The notes under the pieces are model-generated. The model worked only from the letters and a program-made list of their open reading frames with translations. It had not been told where the DNA came from and did no database searches. Of a DNA stretch of 54,025 bases, positions 26,043-35,461 are shown piece after piece. Origin of the DNA: Betaproteobacteria bacterium (GTDB taxonomy: Bacteria; Pseudomonadota; Gammaproteobacteria; Burkholderiales; Casimicrobiaceae); NCBI GenBank assembly GCA_027492485.1, contig JAPUER010000075.1, positions 21,740 to 75,764 on the forward strand. The letters run 5' to 3'. Each line of letters begins with the position of its first letter. The stretch's first letter is position 1. Both the position numbers and the translations under genes were made by a program.

Positions 26043-26820
26043 CCAGAACCGCCAATACCTCCTCCGCCAGCGCCCGGCTCGCTGCCGCGACGATGGTGCC
26101 GTCGCTGGCGAGCGTCAGCGGCCGGCCCGACCAGTCGAGGCAGACACCACCGGCCTCCTCGATCGGGTTCACCAGCGCCGCGAAGTCCACCGTCTTCAGG
26201 CCCATCTCGACGACGAGGTCGACGTGGCCCGACGCGATCAGTGCGTAGTTGTAGCAATCGCCGCCGTAGTAAACCCCCTTGCAGGCGCGCTTCAACCGCT
26301 CGAACACCGCGGCGCCGGCGCCGGTGAACTGCTCGGGCGCGGTGATCAGCAGGATGGTGTCGCGCAGCGGTTTCAGCTGTCGGTTCGCGTGCGCAGGTAC
26401 CGCGTTGAACCACGCGCCGGCGTCCTTCACGCCGGTCCAGCGCTCGCCGGTAATCGGCTGGTCGATCACGCCAACCACCGGCACGCCGCGATGACAAAGC
26501 GCGACCAGGGTGCCGAACTGCGGCTTGCCACAGGTGAACGCCTTGGTACCGTCGATCGGGTCGATCACCCACACCCATTCGGCCGCAAGGTTCACGCTGT
26601 CATGCTCCTCGCCGAGGATGCCGTGCCCGGGATAGACGCGTGCGATCTCGTCGCGCAAACGCTGTTCGATCTCCATGTCGGCCAGCGTCACCGGGGTGGC
26701 GTCGGGTTTGTCGGTCACGCCAAGCGTCGCCGCGTCGGAGCGGAAATAGCGACGCGCGATCGGGCGCGCAAGCTCGGCCAGGTGCTCCGCGAACACCCTG
26801 AACTGGGAAAGGTCATTCAT
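26014..26820 (-). CDS. hisN: Inositol-monophosphatase family phosphatase, HisN-like
   Basis: A Mg-dependent phosphatase of 268 residues, most like the HisN type of histidinol-phosphatase. Motifs are GEEHDS, WVIDPIDGTKAFTCGKP (metal-binding DPIDGT) and the late GHVDLVVEMGLKTVDFAAL-type segment with a WSGRPLTL tail. The start at MNDLSQFRVF is chosen because the longer frame runs through heptad repeats. The last nine residues (APSPLVGEG) and the stop are encoded by a G-rich repeat, suggesting the native C-terminus was replaced or extended. It could alternatively dephosphorylate inositol or a sugar phosphate. Confidence 0.8.
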   Translation of the reverse strand: MNDLSQFRVFAEHLAELARPIARRYFRSDAATLGVTDKPDATPVTLADMEIEQRLRDEIARVYPGHGILGEEHDSVNLAAEWVWVIDPIDGTKAFTCGKPQFGTLVALCHRGVPVVGVIDQPITGERWTGVKDAGAWFNAVPAHANRQLKPLRDTILLITAPEQFTGAGAAVFERLKRACKGVYYGGDCYNYALIASGHVDLVVEMGLKTVDFAALVNPIEEAGGVCLDWSGRPLTLASDGTIVAAASRALAEEVLAVLAPSPLVGEG

Positions 26821-26862
26821 ATCGACTATGATTTTCGTCGATTTGACGCGCGCGCAGCGCGC

Positions 26863-26940
26863 GATGACGAATGACGAGTGACGAAAATCCGTCTTCGCCG
26901 TCTGTTGTTCGTCTTTCGTCATTCGTCTTTCGTCTTTTCC
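26863..26940. repeat. GACGAAT-heptad repeat between hisN-like and peroxiredoxin genes
   Basis: GATGACGAATGACGAGTGACGA units face inverted TTCGTC(T/A)TTCGTCATT units. It belongs to the same family as 20756-20842 and lies between divergent genes. Confidence 0.75.
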
Positions 26941-26954
26941 TGAAAGGAACCCCC

Positions 26955-27464
26955 ATGACCATCAAAATCGGCGACACATTTCCCGCCGGCACGCTCGTTG
27001 AATCGATCGGCTACGACGACAGCAAAAATTGCCCTATGCCGCCAGCCCCGGTTGACATGGCCGCGCTGACCGCCGGCAAGAAAGTGGTGGTCTTCGGTTT
27101 GCCGGGCGCCTTCACGCCCACCTGCTCGGGTTCGCACTTGCCGGGTTATCTGGCCAACTACGACGCACTCAAGGCCAAGGGCGTCGACACCGTCGTCTGC
27201 ATGTCCGTGAACGACGGTTTCGTGATGGGCGCCTGGGGCCGCACGCAGAATGTAGGCGACAAGATCCGCATGCTCGGCGACGGCTCCGCCGCGTTCACCA
27301 AAGCGCTCGGCCTCGAGCTCGACCTCACCGCCAAGGGCATGGGCGTGCGCTGCCAGCGCTTCTCGCTACTGGTCGACAACGGTGTCGTCAAGCAGGTCAA
27401 CATCGAAGGCGTCGGCCCGGCCAACTGCTCGTTCGCCGAAAACATGCTGGCGCAGCTCGGCTAA
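26955..27464 (+). CDS. Peroxiredoxin, Prx5 type
   Basis: A 169-aa thiol peroxidase that reduces hydrogen peroxide and organic peroxides. The peroxidatic cysteine is Cys57 in GAFTPTCSGSHLPGY, with the conserved Arg in GAWGRTQNV. The C-terminal half (RCQRFSLLVDNGVVKQVNIE) matches the bacterial Prx5 class. GAAAGGAAC precedes the ATG. The protein is followed by a hairpin terminator, so it is monocistronic. Confidence 0.93.
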   Translation: MTIKIGDTFPAGTLVESIGYDDSKNCPMPPAPVDMAALTAGKKVVVFGLPGAFTPTCSGSHLPGYLANYDALKAKGVDTVVCMSVNDGFVMGAWGRTQNVGDKIRMLGDGSAAFTKALGLELDLTAKGMGVRCQRFSLLVDNGVVKQVNIEGVGPANCSFAENMLAQLG

Positions 27465-27486
27465 ACCCGCGAGCCGTCAATCGGCC

Positions 27487-27522
27487 AAGGCCCGGTACGC
27501 GCGAGCGTCTCGGGCCTTTTTG
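27487..27522 (+). terminator. Terminator after the peroxiredoxin gene
   Basis: AAGGCCCG (27487-27494) pairs with CGGGCCTT (27511-27518), followed by a run of T. Confidence 0.8.
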
Positions 27523-27566
27523 TTTGCCCCGTTGCCCGATAATCTGTCGCCACCCGGAGAATCGAC

Positions 27567-27998
27567 ATGCCCAACACCCCCGCCGCCGACGCCCCGCCGA
27601 TTTCGTTGCCGACCGACAAGGAGGTCGCGCTTCGCGTGATCCCGATGCCGGCCGACGCCAATGCCAATGGCGACATCTTCGGCGGCTGGATCATGTCGCA
27701 GGTCGACCTGGCCGGCAGCATTCCCGCCGTGCGCCGCGCCAAGGGGCGCATTGCGACGGTTGCCGTGAATCAGTTCGTGTTCAAGCAGCCGGTGCAGATC
27801 GGCGACGTGGTGAGCTTCTATGCGGCGGTCAAACGCGTGGGCCGCACGTCGGTGACGGTGGACGTGGAGGTCTACTCCGAGCGCAATCGCGGCACCACGG
27901 TGGTGAAAGTCACCGAGGCGGAACTGACCTATGTCGCCATCGGCGCCGACCGCAAGCCGCGCGAATTGCCGCCGGATGGTTCGACCGTACTGGTATAG
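27567..27998 (+). CDS. Acyl-CoA thioesterase, YciA-like hotdog
   Basis: The protein of 143 residues hydrolyses acyl-CoA esters. The hotdog signature is ANGDIFGGWIMSQVDLAGSI with the catalytic Asp in QVDLAG, followed by VAVNQFVFKQPVQIGDVVSF and VKRVGRTSVTVDVEVYSE. Length and motifs match the YciA/BACH class. A stretch of 98 bases separates it from the following hydrolase gene on the same strand. Confidence 0.9.
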   Translation: MPNTPAADAPPISLPTDKEVALRVIPMPADANANGDIFGGWIMSQVDLAGSIPAVRRAKGRIATVAVNQFVFKQPVQIGDVVSFYAAVKRVGRTSVTVDVEVYSERNRGTTVVKVTEAELTYVAIGADRKPRELPPDGSTVLV

Positions 27999-28096
27999 CG
28001 CGACCGAGACTCAACCTCGCCGACCCACGGCGTTCAATGGCCGGGTTTTATGATTCGCCGTCTCGTCGCCGCCGGCGCTGGACGCAAGGAGGCAGC

Positions 28097-28996
28097 ATGA
28101 ACAACAACCGCTCCCGATGGCGATGGCTGGCGACATGCTTCGCGGCCATGCTGCTGGCAATCGTGCATGCCGAGGACGTGAAGATCCCGGCGCCGCACAT
28201 TGGCGAGGAAAAAACCCTGCGTGCGCAGTGGTTCAAGCCGCCCACCGACAAGGCGAGCGGCGCCGCGGCGATCCTGCTGCACGGCTGCGGCGGTCTCGGC
28301 GCCAATCGCAGACTGAATGCGCGGCATGCGGCGGCGCGCGATTGGTTGCTCGAACGCGGTATCGCGGTGCTGTTCCCGGAGAGTTTCACGTCGCGCCGTT
28401 TTGAGGAAGTGTGCACGGTGAAGATGCAGTCGCGCACGATCCGCCAGATCGACCGCGTGGAAGACGTGATGGCGGCGCATCGCTGGCTGCGCGAACAGCC
28501 CGGCGTGGACGCCGGGAAGATCGTGCTCTGGGGCTGGTCGCACGGCGGCTCGACGGTGCTCAACACGCTGACCCACAAGCCGGCGTTCGGCGATTTCAGC
28601 GACGACGTGAAGTTTGTCGAAGCCATCGCGTTTTATCCCGGCTGCTCGCCGTTCGCCAAGGACAACGCGCCGGCAAAGATTTCGTCGCCGCTGACCATCC
28701 TGATGGGCGAGGCGGACGACTGGACGCCCGCGGCGCCGTGCAGCGCGTTCGCCGCGCGACTCAAGAACAACGGGCAGTCGGTCAGCCTCACGCTCTATCC
28801 CGGCGCGTATCACGACTTCGACAACCCGGCCGGCAAGCTGCGAGTTCGCAGCGAGGTGCCGAACGGCGTTAACCCCGGCAAGGGCGTCACCGTCGCGCCG
28901 GACCCGAAAGCGCGCGAGGACGCGATGGCGAAGATCGATGCGCTGCTCGTGAAGCGGGGTTTGACTGCGACGAAGGCCGTGTCGACCAAGCCTTGA
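28097..28996 (+). CDS. Secreted alpha/beta hydrolase, dienelactone-hydrolase-like
   Basis: A 299-aa hydrolase with a signal peptide (about 1-25, cleaved near VHAED). AAGGAGG is optimally placed before the ATG. The oxyanion segment is LLHGCGGLG, the nucleophile Ser lies in GWSHGGS, the acid Asp in GEADDWTP and the His in YPGAYHDFDNP, so the triad is complete. The dienelactone-hydrolase family also includes carboxylesterases, so the substrate is open. It converges on gatB, with repeat copy B between them. Confidence 0.85.
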   Translation: MNNNRSRWRWLATCFAAMLLAIVHAEDVKIPAPHIGEEKTLRAQWFKPPTDKASGAAAILLHGCGGLGANRRLNARHAAARDWLLERGIAVLFPESFTSRRFEEVCTVKMQSRTIRQIDRVEDVMAAHRWLREQPGVDAGKIVLWGWSHGGSTVLNTLTHKPAFGDFSDDVKFVEAIAFYPGCSPFAKDNAPAKISSPLTILMGEADDWTPAAPCSAFAARLKNNGQSVSLTLYPGAYHDFDNPAGKLRVRSEVPNGVNPGKGVTVAPDPKAREDAMAKIDALLVKRGLTATKAVSTKP

Positions 28997-29003
28997 GAGC
29001 GTA

Positions 29004-29120
29004 CAGCTTTTGCCGTCATGCCCTGTTGCATTAGGGCATACGGCCGTATCTCGCTAATTGTCGACTTTTGGCGAATTCGCCTGCTAGGCCCTACAGACAA
29101 AGGCGTTCAGCGAAAAGCCA
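29004..29120 (-). repeat. 118-bp repeat family, copy B
   Basis: Read on the minus strand it begins TGGCTTTTCGCTG, has CAAAAGTCGAC in the centre, the perfect hairpin ATGCCCT-AATGCA-ACAGGGCAT, and ends GGCAAAAGCTG. It lies between the convergent hydrolase and gatB genes, seven bases after the hydrolase stop codon. Confidence 0.8.
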
Positions 29121-29136
29121 TTGACGCGCGGCGCCG

Positions 29137-30579
29137 TCAGAGCGCGGCGATCTTCCGGCGCACGATTTCGTTCACCTGCGCCGGGTTGGCCTTGCCGGCG
29201 CTGGCTTTCATGACCATGCCGACGATGCTCATCAGCGCCTTTTCCTTGCCGGCCTTGTAGTCGGCGATCTGCGCGGCGCTCTTGACGAGCACCTCGTCGA
29301 CGATCTTCTCGATGGCGCCGCTGTCGCTGATCTGGCGCAGGCCCCTGGCGTCGATGATGGCGTCGACGCTCGCGCCTTCGCCCGACCACAGCGCCTCGAA
29401 CACCGTCTTGGCAATCTTGTGGCTGATGGTGCCGTCGCCGATGCGCGCGACGAGGTTCGCCAGCCGCACGGCATTGACCGGCGATTGTTCGATGGTCTTC
29501 TCTTCGCGGTTCAGCGCCGCGGCAACCTCGCCAAGCATCCAGTTGGCGACCAGTTTGGCGTCGCCGCCAGCCTTGACGGCCGTCTCGAAGTAGCTCGCCG
29601 TCGCGCCGTCCTGCGATAACAGCGTGGCGTCGTACTTCGACAGACCGTATTCGCTGCTGAAGCGCTCGCACTTGGCAGCGGGCAGTTCCGGCAGCGCGGC
29701 CTTGATGCGCGCGAGGTCCTCGTCGCTCACCACGAGCGGCGGCAGGTCGGGGTCGGGGAAGTAGCGATAGTCCATCGCGTCTTCCTTGGTGCGCATCGCG
29801 CGCGTCTCGCCGGTGTCGGGGTTGAACAGTACGGTGGCCTGCACGATTTTCCTGCCGTCCTCGATCTGCTCGATCTGCCAGCGCACTTCGAAGTCGATGG
29901 CCTGCTGCATGAACTTGAAGCTGTTCAGGTTCTTGATCTCGCGGCGAGTGCCGAATTCCTTCTGGCCGAGCGGGCGCACCGAGACGTTGACGTCGCAGCG
30001 GAACGAACCTTCCTGCATGTTGCCGTCGCAGATATCGAGGTAGCGCACGAGGTTGTGCAGTGTCTTGGCGTAGGCGATGGCCTCTTTCGCCGAACGCATC
30101 ACCGGCTCGGTCACGATCTCGAGCAGCGGCGTGCCGGCGCGGTTGAGGTCGACGCCCGAGGCATCGGCGAACTGGTCGTGTACCAACTTGCCGGCGTCTT
30201 CTTCGAGATGGGCGCGGGTGAGTTCGACGAACTTGGTCACGCCATCGTCGAGCGTGATGGTGAGACCGCCGCCGGCCACGATCGGCGTCTCGTATTGCGA
30301 GATCTGATAGCCCTTGGGCAGATCGGGGTAGAAGTAATTCTTGCGCGCCATGATCGAGCGCTGATTGATCCTGGCCCCGATTGCCAGACCGAACTTCACG
30401 GCACGCTCGATGGCGCCCCGATTCATCACCGGCAAAGCGCCGGGCAGCGCCAGATCGACGATCGACGCCTGCGTATTGGGCGCGGCACCGAACGCGGTGC
30501 TTGAGCCACTGAACTGTTTCGATTGCGTGGTGAGCTGGACGTGTGTCTCCAGCCCGATCACTACTTCCCACTGTGCCAT
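29137..30579 (-). CDS. gatB: Glu-tRNA(Gln)/Asp-tRNA(Asn) amidotransferase subunit B
   Basis: The tRNA-binding kinase subunit of the transamidosome, 480 residues from [16 protein letters not shown]. Family signatures are [10 protein letters not shown]-type [71 protein letters not shown] and KNLNSFKFM. The C-terminal YqeY-like domain ends with [12 protein letters not shown]. Upstream codons to 30648 come from a repeat and are excluded. Confidence 0.97.
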   Translation of the reverse strand: MAQWEVVIGLETHVQLTTQSKQFSGSSTAFGAAPNTQASIVDLALPGALPVMNRGAIERAVKFGLAIGARINQRSIMARKNYFYPDLPKGYQISQYETPIVAGGGLTITLDDGVTKFVELTRAHLEEDAGKLVHDQFADASGVDLNRAGTPLLEIVTEPVMRSAKEAIAYAKTLHNLVRYLDICDGNMQEGSFRCDVNVSVRPLGQKEFGTRREIKNLNSFKFMQQAIDFEVRWQIEQIEDGRKIVQATVLFNPDTGETRAMRTKEDAMDYRYFPDPDLPPLVVSDEDLARIKAALPELPAAKCERFSSEYGLSKYDATLLSQDGATASYFETAVKAGGDAKLVANWMLGEVAAALNREEKTIEQSPVNAVRLANLVARIGDGTISHKIAKTVFEALWSGEGASVDAIIDARGLRQISDSGAIEKIVDEVLVKSAAQIADYKAGKEKALMSIVGMVMKASAGKANPAQVNEIVRRKIAAL

Positions 30580-30600
30580 GACGCGATTCCTGTCAATGCC

Positions 30601-30695
30601 ATTTACCGTCGTCCCCGCGGCGGCGGGGACCCAGACCGCACAGCGCATCCGCTACGCGATGCCCCGGTCTGGATTCCCGCCTGCGCGGGAATGAC
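30601..30695. repeat. Double-hairpin repeat between gatA and gatB
   Basis: One hairpin (GTCCCCGC...GCGGGGAC), then AGACCG...CGGTCT arms, then TTCCCGC...GCGGGAA. It resembles the widespread repeats containing TGGATTCCCGC and is confined to the gatA-gatB gap. Confidence 0.75.
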
Positions 30696-30705
30696 ATCAA
30701 GAAAA

Positions 30706-32166
30706 CTAGATGTTTGGATGTCGCTTGTGCCAATCCGTCGCCAGCTGGAACTGATGCGCCGCATTGAGCATGCGCGCCTCGTCGAGGTAGTTGCCGATGA
30801 CGTGCATGCCGACGTGCTGACCGTTGTCGTCGACGCCGCAGGGGTGGCTCATCGCGGGCTGGCCGGTGAGGTTGGCGCAGATCGTGAAGATGTCGTTCAA
30901 GTACATTTTGACCGGATCGTCGCTCTTGGCGCCGAACTGGAACGCGCTCTCGGGCGCGGTCGGCCCCATCACCAGATCGCACACCTCGTAGGCGCGCTTG
31001 AAGTCCTCGGCGATCAGGCGGCGCAGCTTGCCGGCTTGCAGGTAGTAGGCGTCATAGTAGCCATGCGACAGCACGTAGGTGCCGATGAGGATGCGCCGCT
31101 TCACCTCGGCGCCGAAGCCCTCGGCGCGGCTCTTCTTGTACATGTCGAGCAGGTCGTCGTACTTTTCGGCGCGATGACCGTAGCGCACGCCGTCGAAACG
31201 CGACAGGTTGCTGGACGCTTCCGCCGGGGCGACAACGTAGTACGCGGGCACCGAATACTTGACGTTGGGCAACGAAATTTCGACCGTGGTTGCGCCCAGC
31301 TTGCGGTAGACGTCAAGTGCGGCCTCGACCGCACGCGCAATGTCGGGCGCGACACCTTCGCCGAAGAATTCCTTGGGCAGGCCGATGCGCAGGCCGGCGA
31401 GCGGCTTGGCCAGATCTCGCGTGTAGTCCTCGCGCGAACGGTCGAGCGAGGTCGCGTCGTGCGGGTCGAAACCGGCCATCGCGTTAAGCAGCAGCGCACA
31501 GTCCTCTGCCGTTTGCGCGAACGGCCCGGCCTGATCGAGCGAGGACGCGAAGGCGATGATGCCGTAGCGCGAGCAGACGCCGTAGGTCGGTTTGAGGCCC
31601 GTCAGGTTGCAGAACATCGCGGGCTGGCGGATCGAGCCGCCGGTGTCGGTGCCGGTTGAGGCCGGCGTCAGACCCGCGGCGACCGAGGCGGCCGAGCCAC
31701 CCGACGAGCCGCCGGGAACGCGCGTCAGGTCCCAGGGGTTCTTGACGGTGCCAAAGTACGAGGTCTCGTTGGACGAGCCCATCGCGAATTCGTCCATGTT
31801 GAGCTTGCCGAGCGTGACCATGCCTGCCGCCGCCATGTTGGCGACCACCGTCGAGGTGTAGGGCGCGACGAAGTTCTCCAGCATGCGCGAGCCGCAGGTC
31901 GTGCGCCAGCCGTCGATCAGGTAGATGTCCTTGTGCGCGATCGGCACCCCTAGTAGCGGCGCGGCGTCGCCGGACGTGCGGCTGGCGTCGGCCGCCTTCG
32001 CCTCGGCCAGCGTCTTGTCGTGGTCAAGTGTGACGTAGGCGTTGAGCGTTGGGTTCAGCGCATCGGCGCGCGCAAGGTAGTGTTCGGCGAGTTCGACCGC
32101 GCTGACTTTCTTTTCGTCGAGCGCGCGTTTGGTCTCGGCGACGGTGGCATAAGTGTTCCAACTCAT
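30706..32166 (-). CDS. gatA: Glu-tRNA(Gln)/Asp-tRNA(Asn) amidotransferase subunit A
   Basis: Glutaminase subunit of 486 residues (start [16 protein letters not shown]). The amidase signature is complete: the catalytic Lys in [12 protein letters not shown], the cis-Ser region in [14 protein letters not shown] and the nucleophile region in [14 protein letters not shown]. It hydrolyses glutamine and channels ammonia to GatB. The upstream frame lies in an inverted repeat and is excluded. Confidence 0.97.
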   Translation of the reverse strand: MSWNTYATVAETKRALDEKKVSAVELAEHYLARADALNPTLNAYVTLDHDKTLAEAKAADASRTSGDAAPLLGVPIAHKDIYLIDGWRTTCGSRMLENFVAPYTSTVVANMAAAGMVTLGKLNMDEFAMGSSNETSYFGTVKNPWDLTRVPGGSSGGSAASVAAGLTPASTGTDTGGSIRQPAMFCNLTGLKPTYGVCSRYGIIAFASSLDQAGPFAQTAEDCALLLNAMAGFDPHDATSLDRSREDYTRDLAKPLAGLRIGLPKEFFGEGVAPDIARAVEAALDVYRKLGATTVEISLPNVKYSVPAYYVVAPAEASSNLSRFDGVRYGHRAEKYDDLLDMYKKSRAEGFGAEVKRRILIGTYVLSHGYYDAYYLQAGKLRRLIAEDFKRAYEVCDLVMGPTAPESAFQFGAKSDDPVKMYLNDIFTICANLTGQPAMSHPCGVDDNGQHVGMHVIGNYLDEARMLNAAHQFQLATDWHKRHPNI

Positions 32167-32176
32167 GACTGCTCTC

Positions 32177-32245
32177 CTGTAGGAGCGGCTTGCCGCGACC
32201 ACATGGCAACACGAGCGGGAAGGTCGCGGCAAGCCGCTCCTACAG
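32177..32245. repeat. 24-bp perfect inverted repeat between gatC and gatA
   Basis: Arms 32177-32200 and 32222-32245 are perfect inverted copies containing GTAGGAGCGGCTTGCCGCGA, separated by 21 bp. This REP-like type is common in Pseudomonas and Xanthomonas genomes. It may stabilise or attenuate the gatCAB transcript. Confidence 0.85.
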
Positions 32246-32257
32246 GGGCTGCGCGCA

Positions 32258-32545
32258 TCATTCGATCACCTTCGGCACGAGGTAATAGCCATCGGCGGCG
32301 GCCGGTGCATTCTTCTGAAATTTGTCGCGCTGATTGACCTCGGTTACCGCGTCGTCGCGCAGGCGCAGCACCATGTCGAGGCCATGCGACATCGGCTCGA
32401 CGCCTTTGGTGTCGACGGCCTGCATCTCGTCGATCAGTTTGAAAATGCCGATGAGCTTGGCCTGTACGTCGGCCACGTCGGCGGGCGTCACGGCAATACG
32501 GGCGAGATGCGCAATCCGCTCAATGTCCTGGGTGGTGAGACTCAT
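32258..32545 (-). CDS. gatC: Glu-tRNA(Gln)/Asp-tRNA(Asn) amidotransferase subunit C
   Basis: A 95-aa belt-like subunit that stabilises GatA and GatB. It starts [17 protein letters not shown], with [14 protein letters not shown] and the C-terminal [19 protein letters not shown], all family features. It is first of gatCAB and divergent from mreB, a typical betaproteobacterial arrangement. Confidence 0.95.
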   Translation of the reverse strand: MSLTTQDIERIAHLARIAVTPADVADVQAKLIGIFKLIDEMQAVDTKGVEPMSHGLDMVLRLRDDAVTEVNQRDKFQKNAPAAADGYYLVPKVIE

Positions 32546-32768
32546 GGGGTCGGAGGAGTGAACCCCGCTTCCGGTGCCCGGTTGCATCGTCCGGCGGTGC
32601 CAGGACCCGGATCGGGCGGCAAGCGGCGACGCGCGGTTCTGCGCGGGGTTTGGTAGTCAATTTGTCAGAAGCGGTAGGGTAACATATCGGGCTAAGCAAT
32701 GTAGGCCCCGTCCTCGCCGGAAAGGGCTTGCAGTCGATGTTTCCGGGGGATTTCGTTTACTGGCCTGA

Positions 32769-33908
<1,140 letters not shown>

Positions 33909-33992
33909 GATTTATCGCGTGATCAACAGCCACCGGCGCTTTCAGGCAATGAGCGTAGGTGGTGGGTTCGCGTCTGAAGTGTTGCAAGCAGT

Positions 33993-34910
33993 ATGCAAGG
34001 CCGCGTAACTTCGTTGCCGTCCGAGCCGCCACGCTTCTTCAAGCGCGGACCGAGCCCCATTGCGCGGCTCACGTTTTTTGGTGTGATCTCGCTTGCGCTG
34101 ATGTTCATCGACGCCCGCTTCAAGACGCTGGAAACGGTACGCATGGCGATCGCTACGGTGGTCTATCCGATACAACAAGCCGCGCTGGTGCCGGGGCAGG
34201 CCGCCAAAAGTGTCGGTGAATTCTTCGACACTCGCGCCGAGTTGCGCGAAGAAAACACCAAACTCAAGGCTGAGCTGCTACAAGCGTCGCAGGCGCAGCA
34301 GGCACACATCGCCGCACGTCAGGAAGCCGACCGTCTGCAAAAACTGCTGCAGATGTCGCAATCGGCGAGCACCCGGGCACAGGCAACCCGCGTCGTGTAT
34401 CTCGGTCGCGACCCGTTTTCGCAAAAAGCCTTTGTCGAGCGTGGCGCCACCCAGAACTTCGAGCCTGGCTCTGCGGTGGTCGATGAACTTGGCCTGCTCG
34501 GTCAACTGACCCGCGTGCATCCGTTGCTAGCGGAACTGACGTTGCTGACCGAGAAAGACTTTGCCGTGCCTGTGAAAATTGAACGCACGGGGATGCGTGT
34601 CCTGCTCTACGGTCGCGGGCCCGACAAGTTGCCGGAGCTGCGCTACGTGGCCGGCAATGCCGACGTGCGCGAAGGCGACACGCTGCTGACGTCCAGTATC
34701 GACGGGCTCTACCCCGGCAACATTCGCGTGGCGCGAATCATCAGCGTGCAACGGGACGCCGAGAGCTCGTTCGCCCGCATCGAGTGTGCGCCGACCGCCA
34801 GCGTTGCCGGCGCCGATACGGTTCTGGTTCTCGACAAACCACCAGCCCCGGCACCGCGCCCGAGTGCGGAGCTGACCGCCGAGCCGGTCGCGAGCAAGAA
34901 GCGTCGTTAG
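33993..34910 (+). CDS. mreC: Rod-shape protein MreC
   Basis: Periplasmic scaffold of the elongasome, 305 residues: one N-terminal membrane segment (about 28-46), a coiled coil with ELREENTKLKAELLQASQAQ, and the beta-barrel domains with VSVLGRDPFSQ-type VYLGRDPFSQKAFVERGA, GLLGQLTRVHPLLAELTLLT and DTLLTSSIDGLYPGNI. It has a short Pro/Ala C-terminal tail. It overlaps nothing; mreD follows after two bases. Confidence 0.95.
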   Translation: MQGRVTSLPSEPPRFFKRGPSPIARLTFFGVISLALMFIDARFKTLETVRMAIATVVYPIQQAALVPGQAAKSVGEFFDTRAELREENTKLKAELLQASQAQQAHIAARQEADRLQKLLQMSQSASTRAQATRVVYLGRDPFSQKAFVERGATQNFEPGSAVVDELGLLGQLTRVHPLLAELTLLTEKDFAVPVKIERTGMRVLLYGRGPDKLPELRYVAGNADVREGDTLLTSSIDGLYPGNIRVARIISVQRDAESSFARIECAPTASVAGADTVLVLDKPPAPAPRPSAELTAEPVASKKRR

Positions 34911-34912
34911 TC

Positions 34913-35449
34913 ATGCTGCATCTTCCCGATTCGCCGCTGTTCAGGATCGCCAAGCCGGAAGACATTCTGCTGGCACCCAAGCCCTGGTTCGTTGCGCTGA
35001 CGCTGGCGCTGGCATTCACCGTCAACCTGTTGCCGCTGTCGGGTTTCGCGCTTGCCTTGCGGCCCGATTTTTTTGCGCTGGTATTGCTCTACTGGGCCAT
35101 TCACCAGCCGCGCTGGATTGGCATCGGCGTCGCCTGGGCCTGCGGCCTGCTGACCGATGTTGTCGAGGCCAATCTGTTCGGCCAGCATGCGCTCGCCTAC
35201 GCCATTCTCGGCTTCGCGGCAGGGTACTTCCACCGCCGCGTGCTGCGTTTTCCGCTGTGGCAACAGGCCCTGCATGTGCTGGGCCTGCTGCTCGTCGCGC
35301 AGGCCGTCGTGCTGATCCTGCGGCTGATGAGCGGCGCAACGCTGCCGAGCGCCGCGTTCGTACTGGGCAGCTTCAGCAGCGCCCTGATCTGGCCGGTGGT
35401 GTCCGCGCTGCTGCAATGGCCGCAGCGCGTGCGCTCGCTGCTTGACTAG
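34913..35449 (+). CDS. mreD: Rod-shape protein MreD
   Basis: Membrane protein of 178 residues with about five hydrophobic segments. The start at MLHLPDSPLFRIAKPEDILL follows mreC by two bases. Typical segments are RPDFFALVLLYWAIHQPRWIGIG and GLLTDVVEANLFGQHALAYA. It works with MreC and PBP2 in cell-wall elongation. Confidence 0.92.
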   Translation: MLHLPDSPLFRIAKPEDILLAPKPWFVALTLALAFTVNLLPLSGFALALRPDFFALVLLYWAIHQPRWIGIGVAWACGLLTDVVEANLFGQHALAYAILGFAAGYFHRRVLRFPLWQQALHVLGLLLVAQAVVLILRLMSGATLPSAAFVLGSFSSALIWPVVSALLQWPQRVRSLLD

Positions 35450-35461
35450 CGCAAGGCGAAG

